DNA of 64,000 nucleotides from Phaeodactylibacter luteus (GTDB taxonomy: Bacteria > Bacteroidota > Bacteroidia > Chitinophagales > Saprospiraceae), in contig NZ_VOOR01000003.1 in the NCBI RefSeq assembly GCF_007993045.1, positions 1 to 64,000 on the forward strand, read 5' to 3'. A model generated the notes under the pieces. That model made no database searches and was not told the origin of the DNA. It worked only from the letters and a program-made list of their open reading frames with translations. Both the position numbers and the translations under genes were made by a program. This document shows, piece after piece, positions 51,709 to 60,391 of this stretch; positions within the stretch are counted from its first letter, which is position 1, and each line of letters begins with the position of its first letter.

Positions 51709-52704
51709 ATGATCAAGCGATACCTTCTGTCTTTCCTATTGCCCGCAGTGGCCCTTACCAGCTGTGTAACCAAAAAGGAATTCCAGGAAATGGAAGACCT
51801 CAAAGCCTATTACGAGCAGGAGGCACAAGCAGTAGATTCACTCCAAAACGAATACAACAAACTGGCGGAGGAAAAACGGCAACTGGAAATAGAGGTGAGG
51901 AACACCCGCCTAGAGCTGGAGGAGTACGTGGTGACCAACCAAAGCCTTTACCGCAGCTACCAAAATGCCGTAGAACAGATCAACCAGCTGGCGCAAGAGC
52001 GCAATGAACTTGATGAAACCACCGCCTACGAAAAGACCAATCTGCAGAAGCAGCTCTCCAGCCAACAGAACTACCTGGACCAGAGCCAGGAGAAGCTCGA
52101 AGGGCTCGAATATGAGCTTTACCAGAAAGCCAACCGCCTCACGGCAATGGAGTACGACTATTCCGGCATGCAAGGCAGTTTGCGGCAGAAAGAAGCCCGC
52201 ATTACAGAGCTGGAGCAAATGCTGGGCGAAAAAGGCGACAACATGGCCAATGTCCGCAATAGCCTGAACGACTTGGTCGATCAGTTTTCCAACCGTGGGC
52301 TTTCTGTGGAACAGCGGGGCGGCAAACTGTACCTTTCTCTGAGCGCTGACCTTTTGTTCCCCAGCGGCAGCACCCGGATTGACCAAGCGGGGCAGGAGGC
52401 CCTCCGCCAACTAGCCAATGCACTGAAGAACAACCCAGACATTGACATCCTCGTAGAAGGCCATACCGATGCCGACGGTGGCGCCCTGGCCAACTGGAAA
52501 TTGAGCACAGAGCGGGCCGTAGCCGTTACCCAGATCCTGACCCAGAACGGCGTTCAGGCCGAAAGGCTTACCGCTGCGGGCCGGGGCGAGCACGTGCCTG
52601 TAGCATCCAATCAGACGGCAAGCGGAAAAGCACAGAACCGGCGTACTGAAATTGTGATCTCCCCAAAGCTGGATGAAGTGTACGAATTCCTGAGCAATGA
52701 GTAA
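51709..52704 (+). CDS. OmpA-family lipoprotein with coiled coil
   Basis: A 331-residue lipoprotein (VALTSC, acyl Cys 19). The ATG at 51709 is used; a frame running from 51418 overlaps the cohesin-like gene on the other strand. A coiled coil (about 25-190) carries repeated Gln/Glu/Leu heptads. An OmpA-like peptidoglycan-binding domain (about 215-325) follows: LLFPSGSTRIDQAGQEALRQ, LVEGHTDADGG and AQNRRTEIVI. It should tether the outer membrane to the wall. The next gene starts 8 bases before its stop. Confidence 0.92.
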   Translation: MIKRYLLSFLLPAVALTSCVTKKEFQEMEDLKAYYEQEAQAVDSLQNEYNKLAEEKRQLEIEVRNTRLELEEYVVTNQSLYRSYQNAVEQINQLAQERNELDETTAYEKTNLQKQLSSQQNYLDQSQEKLEGLEYELYQKANRLTAMEYDYSGMQGSLRQKEARITELEQMLGEKGDNMANVRNSLNDLVDQFSNRGLSVEQRGGKLYLSLSADLLFPSGSTRIDQAGQEALRQLANALKNNPDIDILVEGHTDADGGALANWKLSTERAVAVTQILTQNGVQAERLTAAGRGEHVPVASNQTASGKAQNRRTEIVISPKLDEVYEFLSNE

Positions 52705-53857
52705 AGCCCCCCTGGCCTTGCTGCTCGGGGCCATTGGGATGGCTTTTGCCCTCAATACAGCAGCCGGGCAGGCCCGCTGTATGGCAGATGCCCATCTGCC
52801 CCATCCTTTGCCAGCCCGGGGGCCAGCAGATGAGCTGCTGCTCCCCGTCGTAGTGCATGTGGTATGGCACTCCCCCGAGGAGAACATCAGCGATGCTCAA
52901 ATCCATTCCCAGATTGAAGTGCTCAATGAAGACTTCAGCGGGCAGGCTGCAGCAGATTTCGATGTCCCTTCGTTTTTCCAGCCGTTGGTCCACGATAGCC
53001 AAATTCAATTTTGCCTGGTTGGCATTACCCGGACTTATACCTCTGTTGAAGGCATTGCCTCTGTTTTCCAAAACGGGAAAAGGAGGGTTTGCTATGCTGA
53101 GCTGGGCGGGCAGGACGCTATCATGCCAGAGCAGGTGCTCAATATCTGGGTTTCTGGCAGAGGGGACGGCACCCTGGGCAGCGCCACCTTCCCTTGGGAA
53201 GCAGCAGACAAGCCACTGGAAGACGGCGTGTTTATCCCCCCCCAATATTTTGGCCGCTTGGGGACGGTAGCCCCCCCCTATCACTTGGGCAAGACCTGTA
53301 CCCATGAAGTGGGGCATTACCTAGGCCTCAGGCACCTCTGGGGCCCCGGTGCCAATAATTTTGACTGTAACGAGGATGACGGCATTGTGGACACGCCCCT
53401 ACAGGCCGATACTTACCAAGGGCTCTGCCCCCCCTTCCCCCTAAGCTCCTGTGGGACAGCAGACCTCTACCTCAATTTTATGAATTTTACAGACGATGCC
53501 TGCCTGGCGCTCTTCACTCCTGGCCAAACCAGCCAAATGCATGCTTCGGCCGCTGCTTTCCGGCCGGGGCTGCTAGGTGCCGATTGCAGCCCGGTAAGCA
53601 CGCAAGAAGAAAATTGGACAGCAGGTGTCCAAGTTTACCCTAACCCTTCAACAGCAGGCTGTACAATCAGCTTTCCGGATGATCAGCCGTGGGCCATTAC
53701 AATTTTCGCCCCTGACGGCCGTTTACTTCATCGGCAAAGAGGCCGTGGCACAGCAAGGCTGGGCACAGAAACAGTGCCTGCCAGCGCTGGCATTTGTTAT
53801 ATAAAAATATCGTATAGGAATAAAATGCTCTTCAAAAAGCTTATTATTGCCCGGTAA
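52697..53857 (+). CDS. Secreted M43-type zinc metalloprotease with T9SS tail
   Basis: A 386-residue secreted protease of the pappalysin (M43) family with a signal peptide (about 1-24). The zinc site is HEVGHYLGLRH (His203, Glu204, His207, His213), with the Met-turn LNFMNFTDD. Typical Cys pairs (FCLVG, RVCYAE) are present. The last 75 residues are a Por sorting domain (VQVYPNPSTAG, AGICYIKISYRNK). It overlaps the OmpA-lipoprotein gene by 8 bases, so the two are co-translated. Members degrade peptides or collagen-like proteins. Confidence 0.92.
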   Translation: MSKAPLALLLGAIGMAFALNTAAGQARCMADAHLPHPLPARGPADELLLPVVVHVVWHSPEENISDAQIHSQIEVLNEDFSGQAAADFDVPSFFQPLVHDSQIQFCLVGITRTYTSVEGIASVFQNGKRRVCYAELGGQDAIMPEQVLNIWVSGRGDGTLGSATFPWEAADKPLEDGVFIPPQYFGRLGTVAPPYHLGKTCTHEVGHYLGLRHLWGPGANNFDCNEDDGIVDTPLQADTYQGLCPPFPLSSCGTADLYLNFMNFTDDACLALFTPGQTSQMHASAAAFRPGLLGADCSPVSTQEENWTAGVQVYPNPSTAGCTISFPDDQPWAITIFAPDGRLLHRQRGRGTARLGTETVPASAGICYIKISYRNKMLFKKLIIAR

Positions 53858-53911
53858 TCCCATGCGCAGCCTGCAGCCATTCCTCTGTCCATTTAACCAA
53901 ACTACATCCTA

Positions 53912-54739
53912 ATGCGAAATCAACACTTCCTCCCCCCCGGGAAATTGATGGCCTTCTTGGCAGTAATGGCGCTCGCCTTGGCATTTCAGGGCTGCGGGTC
54001 GCCAGCCAGCGTCAGCCTGAGCAAGTTAGCGCCTGTCATTTCTATGTCTAAAGGCCCTTGTTACGGCAGGTGCCCGGTATTTACGCTGACGGTTTACGAC
54101 AATGGCATCGCCAGCTATAAGGGGGAAATGCATACAGAGCGCCTGGGCACCTATGTGCGCAAGCTGGAAAAAGGCGAGATGGAAAAGCTCCTGAGCGAGT
54201 TCAAGCGTGCCAACCTTTGGCAATATAGGGATACCTACCGGGGGCACATCCCGGATATGCAAAGCGTGTCCATCACCTACCACGAAAATGGCCGCCAAAA
54301 GACCGTAGCAGGCAAGGAGATACGCCCGAATGCTGTGAAATGGCTGGAAACTCAACTAGACCAGTTGGCACTGACTGATGGCTGGATACTGAAGGAGCCC
54401 GCAGCTGCCCAACAGCCAGACTACCTCATCCCCAATCAGCTGTTGGTAGAGCTGCAAGGCGGCACCGACCCGGAAGAATGGGCCTCAGGCTACACGGCTT
54501 ACGAGATGAGCTACCGCCGCTTTTTGCCGGATACGGATTTCGCCATCTTTTCGTTTGATGACAGCCTGATCAGCCCGGAGGAAATGCTGGGCCAGGTGCG
54601 GATGGACGAGGCGGTGCTCAGTGCTGAGTTCAACAAGAAGATTTATGAGGATTTGGGCGAAGAAGCCCCCAAAAGCGAAAAGCCGGAGGCTCCAGAGCAG
54701 AAGGCGGCCCCTTCCGGGAAAACAGGCGGCAGCAGATAG
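53912..54739 (+). CDS. DUF6438 domain lipoprotein
   Basis: A 275-residue lipoprotein (ALAFQGC, acyl Cys 28; an ATG at residue 13 is a possible start). Residues about 38-155 match DUF6438: SKGPCYGRCPVFTLTVYDNG with two Cys, then GEMHTERLGTYVRKL and DMQSVSITYHENG. A second domain (about 170-255) starts YLIPNQLLVELQGG. The C-terminus is Glu/Lys/Pro-rich. Function unknown. Confidence 0.85.
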   Translation: MRNQHFLPPGKLMAFLAVMALALAFQGCGSPASVSLSKLAPVISMSKGPCYGRCPVFTLTVYDNGIASYKGEMHTERLGTYVRKLEKGEMEKLLSEFKRANLWQYRDTYRGHIPDMQSVSITYHENGRQKTVAGKEIRPNAVKWLETQLDQLALTDGWILKEPAAAQQPDYLIPNQLLVELQGGTDPEEWASGYTAYEMSYRRFLPDTDFAIFSFDDSLISPEEMLGQVRMDEAVLSAEFNKKIYEDLGEEAPKSEKPEAPEQKAAPSGKTGGSR

Positions 54740-54866
54740 GTGCTGCTGTGCTTAGCCCTCCCGGTCAGGAGCTCGGGCTTATGCGGCAGGCAAGGTGAAA
54801 ATGTGGCTGTTTTGCTGAGGCGGAGCACGTCAAAATAGCATCCTCATCATTGAAGGGCAAATACTA

Positions 54867-55029
54867 GTGCCTTAAGTCATAAATCTCTGATACTTAAGCT
54901 GAAGTTATTTCCCGGCTAACCAAGGCGAAGGTTCGCTCCTTTAGCCCGAGCTAAAGGGGTGGTTCTTTAACGAAGAGTAGGCGGAAAAGAACGAAACTTG
55001 GGGTGTCAAGGATTTGTGGGTTGAGACAC
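54867..55029 (+). mobile_element. Family A TIR element, copy A4 (163 bp)
   Basis: Begins GTGCCTTAAGTCATAAATC and ends GATTTGTGGGTTGAGACAC, with CTAG at 54864-54867 and 55029-55032. Both core motifs are kept (one base change in the second). The right terminus has several substitutions, so this is the most diverged A copy. Same orientation as A3. An R1 copy follows 23 bp downstream. Confidence 0.88.
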
Positions 55030-55051
55030 TAGGGCTTCAGGGTGGCACCGG

Positions 55052-55146
55052 ACTAGCGCTGCGCAGGGGTGTCAAGCCCGTTAGGGCCGAGCGGATAGCG
55101 AGCCCCGGAGCATAGCGGCACCTGCCGCGAGGCAGGGGCAGGCCCC
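55052..55146 (+). repeat. R1 repeat, subtype I (copy j)
   Basis: CTAGCGCTGCGCAGGGG, the GGGCCGAGCGG core and CCTGCC-GCGA-GGCAGG. It lies in the 489-base gap between the convergent DUF6438 and membrane protein genes; no gene is visible there. Confidence 0.85.
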
Positions 55147-55228
55147 ATCACATTGTGCAGCAGGGGCAGGACAAAAAAAAAACGGCAATCAGGTTGGCTC
55201 CATTCTCATTAGGGGCTATCGAAAAGCG

Positions 55229-56131
55229 CTAGGCCCGGTCAGGCCGCAACGCCAATTGCAAAGGACGGGGCAAGCTCGGCGATTGCTGTCCGACGATTAA
55301 CAACAGCGCAAGGGGGAGGAGGAAATGTGGCGCCCGCATAACCGCTTCGTGCAGCCATTGCAATAAGACCGTATCCCAAGCCGCTACCTGTGCATAAGCT
55401 AGCGGCCGGGCCAATGTCGTAGCCAAGCCCCACAACACTGCATAGCCAACAAAAGGGCGGGCCCATTTCGCAGGCAGGAAGATGAAAGCGCTCAACACAA
55501 AATCCAGCGCGCCTGCAACGATTAAAAACTGCACCGCGGTATTGTCGTCTACCCCCAAAATGCTCATGGTCATGAACACAAACTGCCCGGGCCGGGGGTA
55601 GTACCCGAAGGCGTACAGCCCGTGACAGGTAAAAGTCAGGGCAATACCGATAGCCAGCGCCCAACGTATCGGGGCCTCCTCCAAACGTGCTGTGCGGGCA
55701 GCCGCCCATGCCAATAAGGCTGGTGAAGCGAACTGCAAGGTGTACTCAAAAAATTGGCCGGCAAAAAAGAACTTCTCTTTGCAGTACAGCCCAGCCAAAA
55801 ATAACAAGCTGATGCTGCTCAGGTACAAAACAGACCGGCCTGCTGCCCCAGCTTTATGGATAAAGGCTGCCGACAACGCGCCCAGCAAATAGAATAGCCC
55901 AGTGCCCCATACGGCCCACTGCACGAAAAGGTCAGTAGCCGGCGAGGTCGCGTAAGTGGCCCAATCTACGCCCAAAAGCCAGCGCACAGGGCCTTCCATC
56001 CATTCTTGATCCCAAAAGAGCGTCCGGTAGGGGGCATCCCAGTACAAATGCTGCCAAGCGCGGCCCAACAGCACGGCTGCCGCAGACCACTGCAAAATTC
56101 TGAATACTATTGTTGAACGCTTTGGCTGCAT
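55229..56131 (-). CDS. Multi-pass membrane protein of unknown function
   Basis: A 300-residue protein with about eight hydrophobic spans and little soluble part. Notable motifs are WQHLYWDAPYRTLFWDQEWM in the first loop, YCKEKFFFAGQFFEYTLQF, and CHGLYAFGYYPRPGQF with a His and aromatic residues near the membrane edge. I do not recognise a named family. It lies downstream of prfB on the same strand, but a terminator separates them. Confidence 0.8.
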   Translation of the reverse strand: MQPKRSTIVFRILQWSAAAVLLGRAWQHLYWDAPYRTLFWDQEWMEGPVRWLLGVDWATYATSPATDLFVQWAVWGTGLFYLLGALSAAFIHKAGAAGRSVLYLSSISLLFLAGLYCKEKFFFAGQFFEYTLQFASPALLAWAAARTARLEEAPIRWALAIGIALTFTCHGLYAFGYYPRPGQFVFMTMSILGVDDNTAVQFLIVAGALDFVLSAFIFLPAKWARPFVGYAVLWGLATTLARPLAYAQVAAWDTVLLQWLHEAVMRAPHFLLPLALLLIVGQQSPSLPRPLQLALRPDRA

Positions 56132-56214
56132 CTTTTTCCCTTAATAACGCGAGCTTGAGCACTGCGTATTGTTTGAACGAGTGAGAACAGCACATATAGC
56201 GGGCAGAGCGGAGC

Positions 56215-56250
56215 GAAAATTGGGGGTGCCCTGCACGAGCACCCCCAAAG
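56215..56250 (-). terminator. Terminator after prfB
   Basis: On the minus strand a perfect ten-pair stem TTGGGGGTGC / GCACCCCCAA with a nine-base loop runs into a short T run (TTTTCGC). It begins 29 bp after the prfB stop. Confidence 0.85.
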
Positions 56251-56276
56251 CGAAGCTTAGCGCATGTTTGGAGCGC

Positions 56277-57369
56277 TTATGCTTTCCCCTCTACGGGGCC
56301 ATTCATCAAGAACGCCTTAAGGAATTCGTCCAGGTCGCCGTCGAGCACGGCGTCTGTCTGCGAGGTCTGATAATTGGTCCGATGATCTTTGACCCTGCGG
56401 TCGTCAAGCACATAGGAACGGATTTGCGCGCCCCACTCGTTCTTCATCTTACCAGCTTCTACCTTATCTTTTTCTGCCATCTGACGTTCAAGCTCCCGTT
56501 CGTACAGGCGGCTTTTGAGCATCTGCAGGGCTTTCTCCCGGTTCATGTGCTGAGATCGTTCCTGCTGACACTCGACCACAATCCCGCTAGGCAGGTGGCG
56601 CACCCGCACGGCTGACTCCGTTTTATTGACGTGCTGCCCTCCGGCACCGCTCGATCTGAAGGTGTCCCAGTCCAAGTCTGCAGGATTGACCTCTACTTCG
56701 ATGCGGTCATCGATCATAGGGTGCACAAAAACGGATGCGAAGGAGGTCATGCGCTTGCCCTGTGAGTTGTAAGGGCTGATCCTTACCAGCCGGTGTACGC
56801 CGTTCTCCCCTTTCAACAGGCCATAGGCAAAATCGCCATCAATCTCCAATGCACAAGACTTGATGCCGGCGACATCTCCATCTTGCCGGTTGAGCTCGGA
56901 GATTTTGTATCCTTTGCGCTCGGCCCACATGATGTACATGCGCTGCAGCATTTCCGCCCAGTCGTTGGCCTCTGTACCGCCGGCCCCTGCGTTGATTTCC
57001 AGGATGGCGCTCAGCTCGTCTTTTTGTTTGTTTAGGGTAGACCGGAACTCCAAGTCTTCCAGCGCAGCTGTAGCGTTGGCGAAGCGGTCGTCCACTTCGG
57101 CTTCTGTCCCCTCCCCTTCCTTTAAAAATTCATAGACGACTTCCAGGTCTTCGATTGTAGTCTCTAGCTCCTGAAAAGCCGCCACCCACTTTTTGTGGCT
57201 TTTGATTTCTTTCTGAATCGCTTCAGCCCGCTTGGGGTCATCCCAAAAATTGGGATTCATAGTTTGCTGTTCTTTGTCTTCGATTTCGAGTAGCCGTCTA
57301 TCGACGTCAAAGATACCTCCGCAAACCAGCCAGGCGGTCCTGCAGCTCCTTAAGTTGATCTGCTGTCAT
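56277..57369 (-). CDS. prfB: Peptide chain release factor 2, programmed +1 frameshift
   Basis: RF2 ends translation at UGA and UAA. The gene is in two frames: 57369-57310 encodes MTADQLKELQDRLAGLRRYL and stops at UGA (57309-57307). Skipping one base at CTT-TGA-C continues as DVDRRLLEIEDKEQQTMNPN and on to 56277, giving 363 residues, the normal RF2 length. GGAGG stands three bases before the slippery CTT, as in the E. coli signal. The catalytic GAGGQ and the domain with REKALQMLKSRLYERE are intact. Low RF2 causes the shift, so the protein regulates itself. Confidence 0.96.
57306..57322 (-). promoter_or_regulatory. RF2 frameshift site
   Basis: On the minus strand GGAGG-TAT-CTT-TGA-C: an internal Shine-Dalgarno-like stimulator, three bases, the slippery CTT, the stop and the following C. 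The zero frame ends here and the +1 frame carries the rest of prfB. Confidence 0.93.
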
Positions 57370-57487
57370 GATATTGCCTTCTGTCTTGGTTTGGGAAAGC
57401 CGAGGGCTTTCCACAATAGTTATTAGAAATGAAAGCTGGTGCGGGCTTCCCCTTACCAGCCTGTTGTGCTTATCCGGATGAAAGCGC

Positions 57488-58381
57488 TTACTTAGCGCTG
57501 ACCAATTCAACGTAAAACATCAGTTCAGCGTTCGCGGGGATGCGCGGCGGCGACCCTGCTGCTCCATAAGCCAGATCGGATGGGATGAACAAAGTAGCTT
57601 TCGCGCCTTCTTTCAACAATGCGATGCCCTCGTCCCAGCCTGGGATCACACGGCCCTGCCCAAGTGGGAACTCGATAGGGTTGCCGCGGGAGAAAGAGCC
57701 GTCAAATTTAGAGCCATCGGAAGTCAGCGCGCCATAGTAATGTACGCCTACCAGCTTGCCCGCTTCAGCCTGTGCGCCGCTGCCCTGCTCGTGGATGATG
57801 TACTTCAGCCCTGAAGGGGTAGTCTGCAGTTCGCCTTCCAAGCTTCCTGCTTTGTAGGCGGCGAGGGTCTCCTGAGCCATAGCTTCCACCTCCGGAGCAC
57901 GCTCACGGACCACAGCAGCTTCCGCTTCCATTGCGGCCTGCTTCTCTTTTTGTTCTGCCATGTAATCGTCTGCCGACTGTATTTTGGTCAGGACCAAATC
58001 GTAGATGATCTCATCTGAATCTTTGAAGCCCATCGGTTTATTAGGCATCGTATCTATCCTGATAAAGACCGTAGCGCTATCTCCGACCCCAATCAGACGC
58101 AGGACCTCTTCAACAGGGGAAGGGTTGCGCCCGGGCAGGTCGTTTACGGGTATTTGCATAGAGGGGGCCTGGCCAGACTCCCGGCTGCTGATGACTACGG
58201 AGTCTTGGTTGCGCATTTGCGCATGGAAGGTGACATAATCGCCTGGGATAGGTTTTTGGCCACCGTTATCGGTGTGTACGACATACTCGTAACCGCTTGC
58301 AGTAGTTTGCCGGGATGCTTCCTTTTGGCAGGAAACCACAGCCAAGGCTGCGATCAGAACGAGCAAATGTTGGATTCTCAT
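57488..58381 (-). CDS. FKBP-type peptidyl-prolyl isomerase lipoprotein with two domains
   Basis: A 297-residue lipoprotein (LAVVSC, acyl Cys 18). An N-terminal FKBP-like domain (about 30-135, PGDYVTFHAQMRNQDSVVIS) is diverged. A helical linker (about 138-180) leads to a canonical FKBP domain (about 183-297): VGVHYYGALTSDGSKFDGSF, PLGQGRVIPGWDEGIALLKE, IPSDLAYGAAG. It should assist folding of envelope proteins. It lies between the DHH gene and prfB on the same strand, 118 bp from prfB. Confidence 0.92.
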   Translation of the reverse strand: MRIQHLLVLIAALAVVSCQKEASRQTTASGYEYVVHTDNGGQKPIPGDYVTFHAQMRNQDSVVISSRESGQAPSMQIPVNDLPGRNPSPVEEVLRLIGVGDSATVFIRIDTMPNKPMGFKDSDEIIYDLVLTKIQSADDYMAEQKEKQAAMEAEAAVVRERAPEVEAMAQETLAAYKAGSLEGELQTTPSGLKYIIHEQGSGAQAEAGKLVGVHYYGALTSDGSKFDGSFSRGNPIEFPLGQGRVIPGWDEGIALLKEGAKATLFIPSDLAYGAAGSPPRIPANAELMFYVELVSAK

Positions 58382-58481
58382 AAAGGATTTATTGAATTGA
58401 GATATGATGAATACGATTCTGTTGTGGCTGCCTGTGCAGGCCAGGCAAAGGTAAGGTGCTTCCTTTACATTTTCACCTGTG

Positions 58482-59495
58482 CTAAACGGTAGTCGCCTCC
58501 AATTTGGATTTGTACTGCGGCAACAGCGCTTTGAACCTCTTGAGCGTCACCTCCAGCGGCTGAAAAGAAAAGCCGCCAGAGGCATTTTGATGCCCCCCGC
58601 CCTTAAAGTGTTTACGTGCGATCTCCTGAACAGAAAAGTCGCCTTTAGACCTCAGCGAAATCTTGACGATCGTCGGCTGCTCGGTAATAAAAGCAGCCAT
58701 TTTAACTTCTTTGACTTTCAGCAGATAGTTGACGATCCCCTCTGTATCCCCACGCTGAATATCGAAGTCTTCGTAATCCTTCTTTGTCAGGTAAATGATG
58801 CCGGTGTGGTACTCCGGCAAAATCTCCATTCGGTTGTTGAGGCAGTGCCCAAGGAGCTTGAGGTGCTTTTCGCGCAGGCTGTTATTGATGTAGTCCTGCA
58901 CCTTGTAATCATCAACTCCCAGCTCTACCAGATTGGCCACCGTACGGTACAGCTTGGGTGAAGTGCTGTAGCGGAAAGAGCCCGTATCGGTAATGATGCC
59001 CGTAAACAGGCAAGCGCCTATGACATCATCCAGCTCCTGCTCCTGCCCCAGCAGGTGGACAAAATCAAAGACCAGCTCGCAGGTGGAGCTTGCGGAGGTG
59101 TCCGAAAGCACAAAGTCAGCGAAGCCTTCGGGGTACAGGTGGTGGTCGATCATGACCTTTTCGGCTTTAGCCGGCCCCACCAGCTCCCCCAGTTTGTCAA
59201 TGCGGTCGAGGGCATTGAAATCCAGGCAAAAAATCAGGTCGGCCCGGCCGACCAGCTCTTCGGAGTACTCCGGGTCTAAGTCATAGATGGTAATCCGCTC
59301 TGCATCGGGCATCCAAGCGAAGGCCTCAGGGTATTCGGAAGGCGTAATGACCCGCACGGTATGCCCGCCCTTGTTCAGAAAATGATACAGGCCCAAAGAA
59401 GAGCCCATTGCATCGCCATCAGGGTTCCTGTGCGTAGTGATTACAATATCGCGCGGTGTTCCCAAGAGCGCTTTCAGGTCGTTTATGTTATCCAT
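58482..59495 (-). CDS. DHH family phosphoesterase (NrnA/pAp phosphatase-like)
   Basis: A 337-residue DHH/DHHA1 protein that should degrade nano-RNA or 3'-phosphoadenosine 5'-phosphate. The ATG at 59495 ([11 protein letters not shown]) is chosen; a longer frame has no family match. Metal-binding motifs are [29 protein letters not shown] (the DHH) and the DHHA1 motif [10 protein letters not shown]. The order and length fit NrnA of Bacteroidota. It is the first gene of a minus-strand series with FKBP and prfB. Confidence 0.93.
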   Translation of the reverse strand: MDNINDLKALLGTPRDIVITTHRNPDGDAMGSSLGLYHFLNKGGHTVRVITPSEYPEAFAWMPDAERITIYDLDPEYSEELVGRADLIFCLDFNALDRIDKLGELVGPAKAEKVMIDHHLYPEGFADFVLSDTSASSTCELVFDFVHLLGQEQELDDVIGACLFTGIITDTGSFRYSTSPKLYRTVANLVELGVDDYKVQDYINNSLREKHLKLLGHCLNNRMEILPEYHTGIIYLTKKDYEDFDIQRGDTEGIVNYLLKVKEVKMAAFITEQPTIVKISLRSKGDFSVQEIARKHFKGGGHQNASGGFSFQPLEVTLKRFKALLPQYKSKLEATTV

Positions 59496-59670
59496 ATGAT
59501 GGTAAAAGCTATGGCCGGGAGGGTATTTTGGTCTGAAATAAATAGGACGGCAGCACCCCGGCAAGGGCAAATTGGCAGCACTTGCCCGCTGCTTGTCCGC
59601 GAAGTTGACAAAAAAAGTGAATTTAACCAAAATATAAGGTTGCCCGTTCACAGGTTTACAGTGCTTTCCT

Positions 59671-59678
59671 TACTTTTG
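59671..59678 (+). promoter_or_regulatory. -7 box of ndk
   Basis: TACTTTTG, a perfect TAnnTTTG, 33 bp before the ndk start. A clear -33 element was not found. Confidence 0.5.
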
Positions 59679-59711
59679 CAGCGCTTTTTAAAAACCAGAA
59701 AAAACAAAAAA

Positions 59712-60131
59712 ATGGCTGGAAACAGAACTTTCACCATGATCAAGCCGGACGCAGTCAAAGCCGGGCATATCGGAGGTATCCTTGCAAAAATCAACGACGC
59801 AGGTTTCCGCATCGTTGCCATGAAGCTGACCAAGCTGTCTACTGAAAAAGCCGGTGAGTTTTACGAAGTGCACAAGGAGCGCCCTTTCTATGGCGAACTC
59901 GTTGAGTTCATGTCTTCTGGCCCCATCGTAGCGGCTGTCCTTGAAAAAGACAACGCCGTGGAAGATTTCCGCACCCTGATCGGCGCTACCAACCCGGCTG
60001 AAGCTGCGCCAGGCACTATCCGTGCCCTTTATGCCAAGAGCATAGGCGAAAATGCAGTACACGGCGCAGACTCTGACGAGAATGCAGCCCGGGAAGCCAG
60101 CTTCCACTTCGCGGCTACTGAAATGTTCTAA
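59712..60131 (+). CDS. ndk: Nucleoside diphosphate kinase
   Basis: A 139-residue enzyme that passes phosphate from ATP to other nucleoside diphosphates through a phosphohistidine. The start [18 protein letters not shown] is typical, and His117 in [10 protein letters not shown] is the phosphorylated residue. [19 protein letters not shown] is also well kept. The ATG at 59712 is preferred over a long upstream frame. A -7 box precedes it and a strong terminator follows, so it is a single-gene unit. Confidence 0.98.
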   Translation: MAGNRTFTMIKPDAVKAGHIGGILAKINDAGFRIVAMKLTKLSTEKAGEFYEVHKERPFYGELVEFMSSGPIVAAVLEKDNAVEDFRTLIGATNPAEAAPGTIRALYAKSIGENAVHGADSDENAAREASFHFAATEMF

Positions 60132-60168
60132 CGAACCGCTGCACCACCCAGAAGGGCATGCAGCACAA

Positions 60169-60204
60169 GCGCCAACTGGCAAATTTGCCGGTTGGCGTTT
60201 TTTT
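60169..60204 (+). terminator. Strong terminator after ndk
   Basis: CGCCAAC-TGGCAAATTTGCCG-GTTGGCG: an outer seven-pair stem with an inner GGCAAATTTGCC palindrome, followed by TTTTTTT. It begins 38 bp after the stop. Confidence 0.95.
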
Positions 60205-60391
60205 ATACTGCCCGCAAACATCTCCGATTGCCCATCCGTTCCTATCTTAGAGCAGTCTTGAGCCTGTATAACTATCGACAGCCCCTACCCTATAGCTCTA
60301 CATAATCATAAACAACTGGCTAACAACTAGTTAAAAGGCCCAGACACACGCTTAGCTCCGTAACCTGAACAGCACAACAACCATCATCGCC

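Noticed and set aside
239-55146. R1 repeats as a possible CRISPR array
   Set aside because: Copies are dispersed over 55 kb, in both orientations, with no regular spacers and no cas genes.
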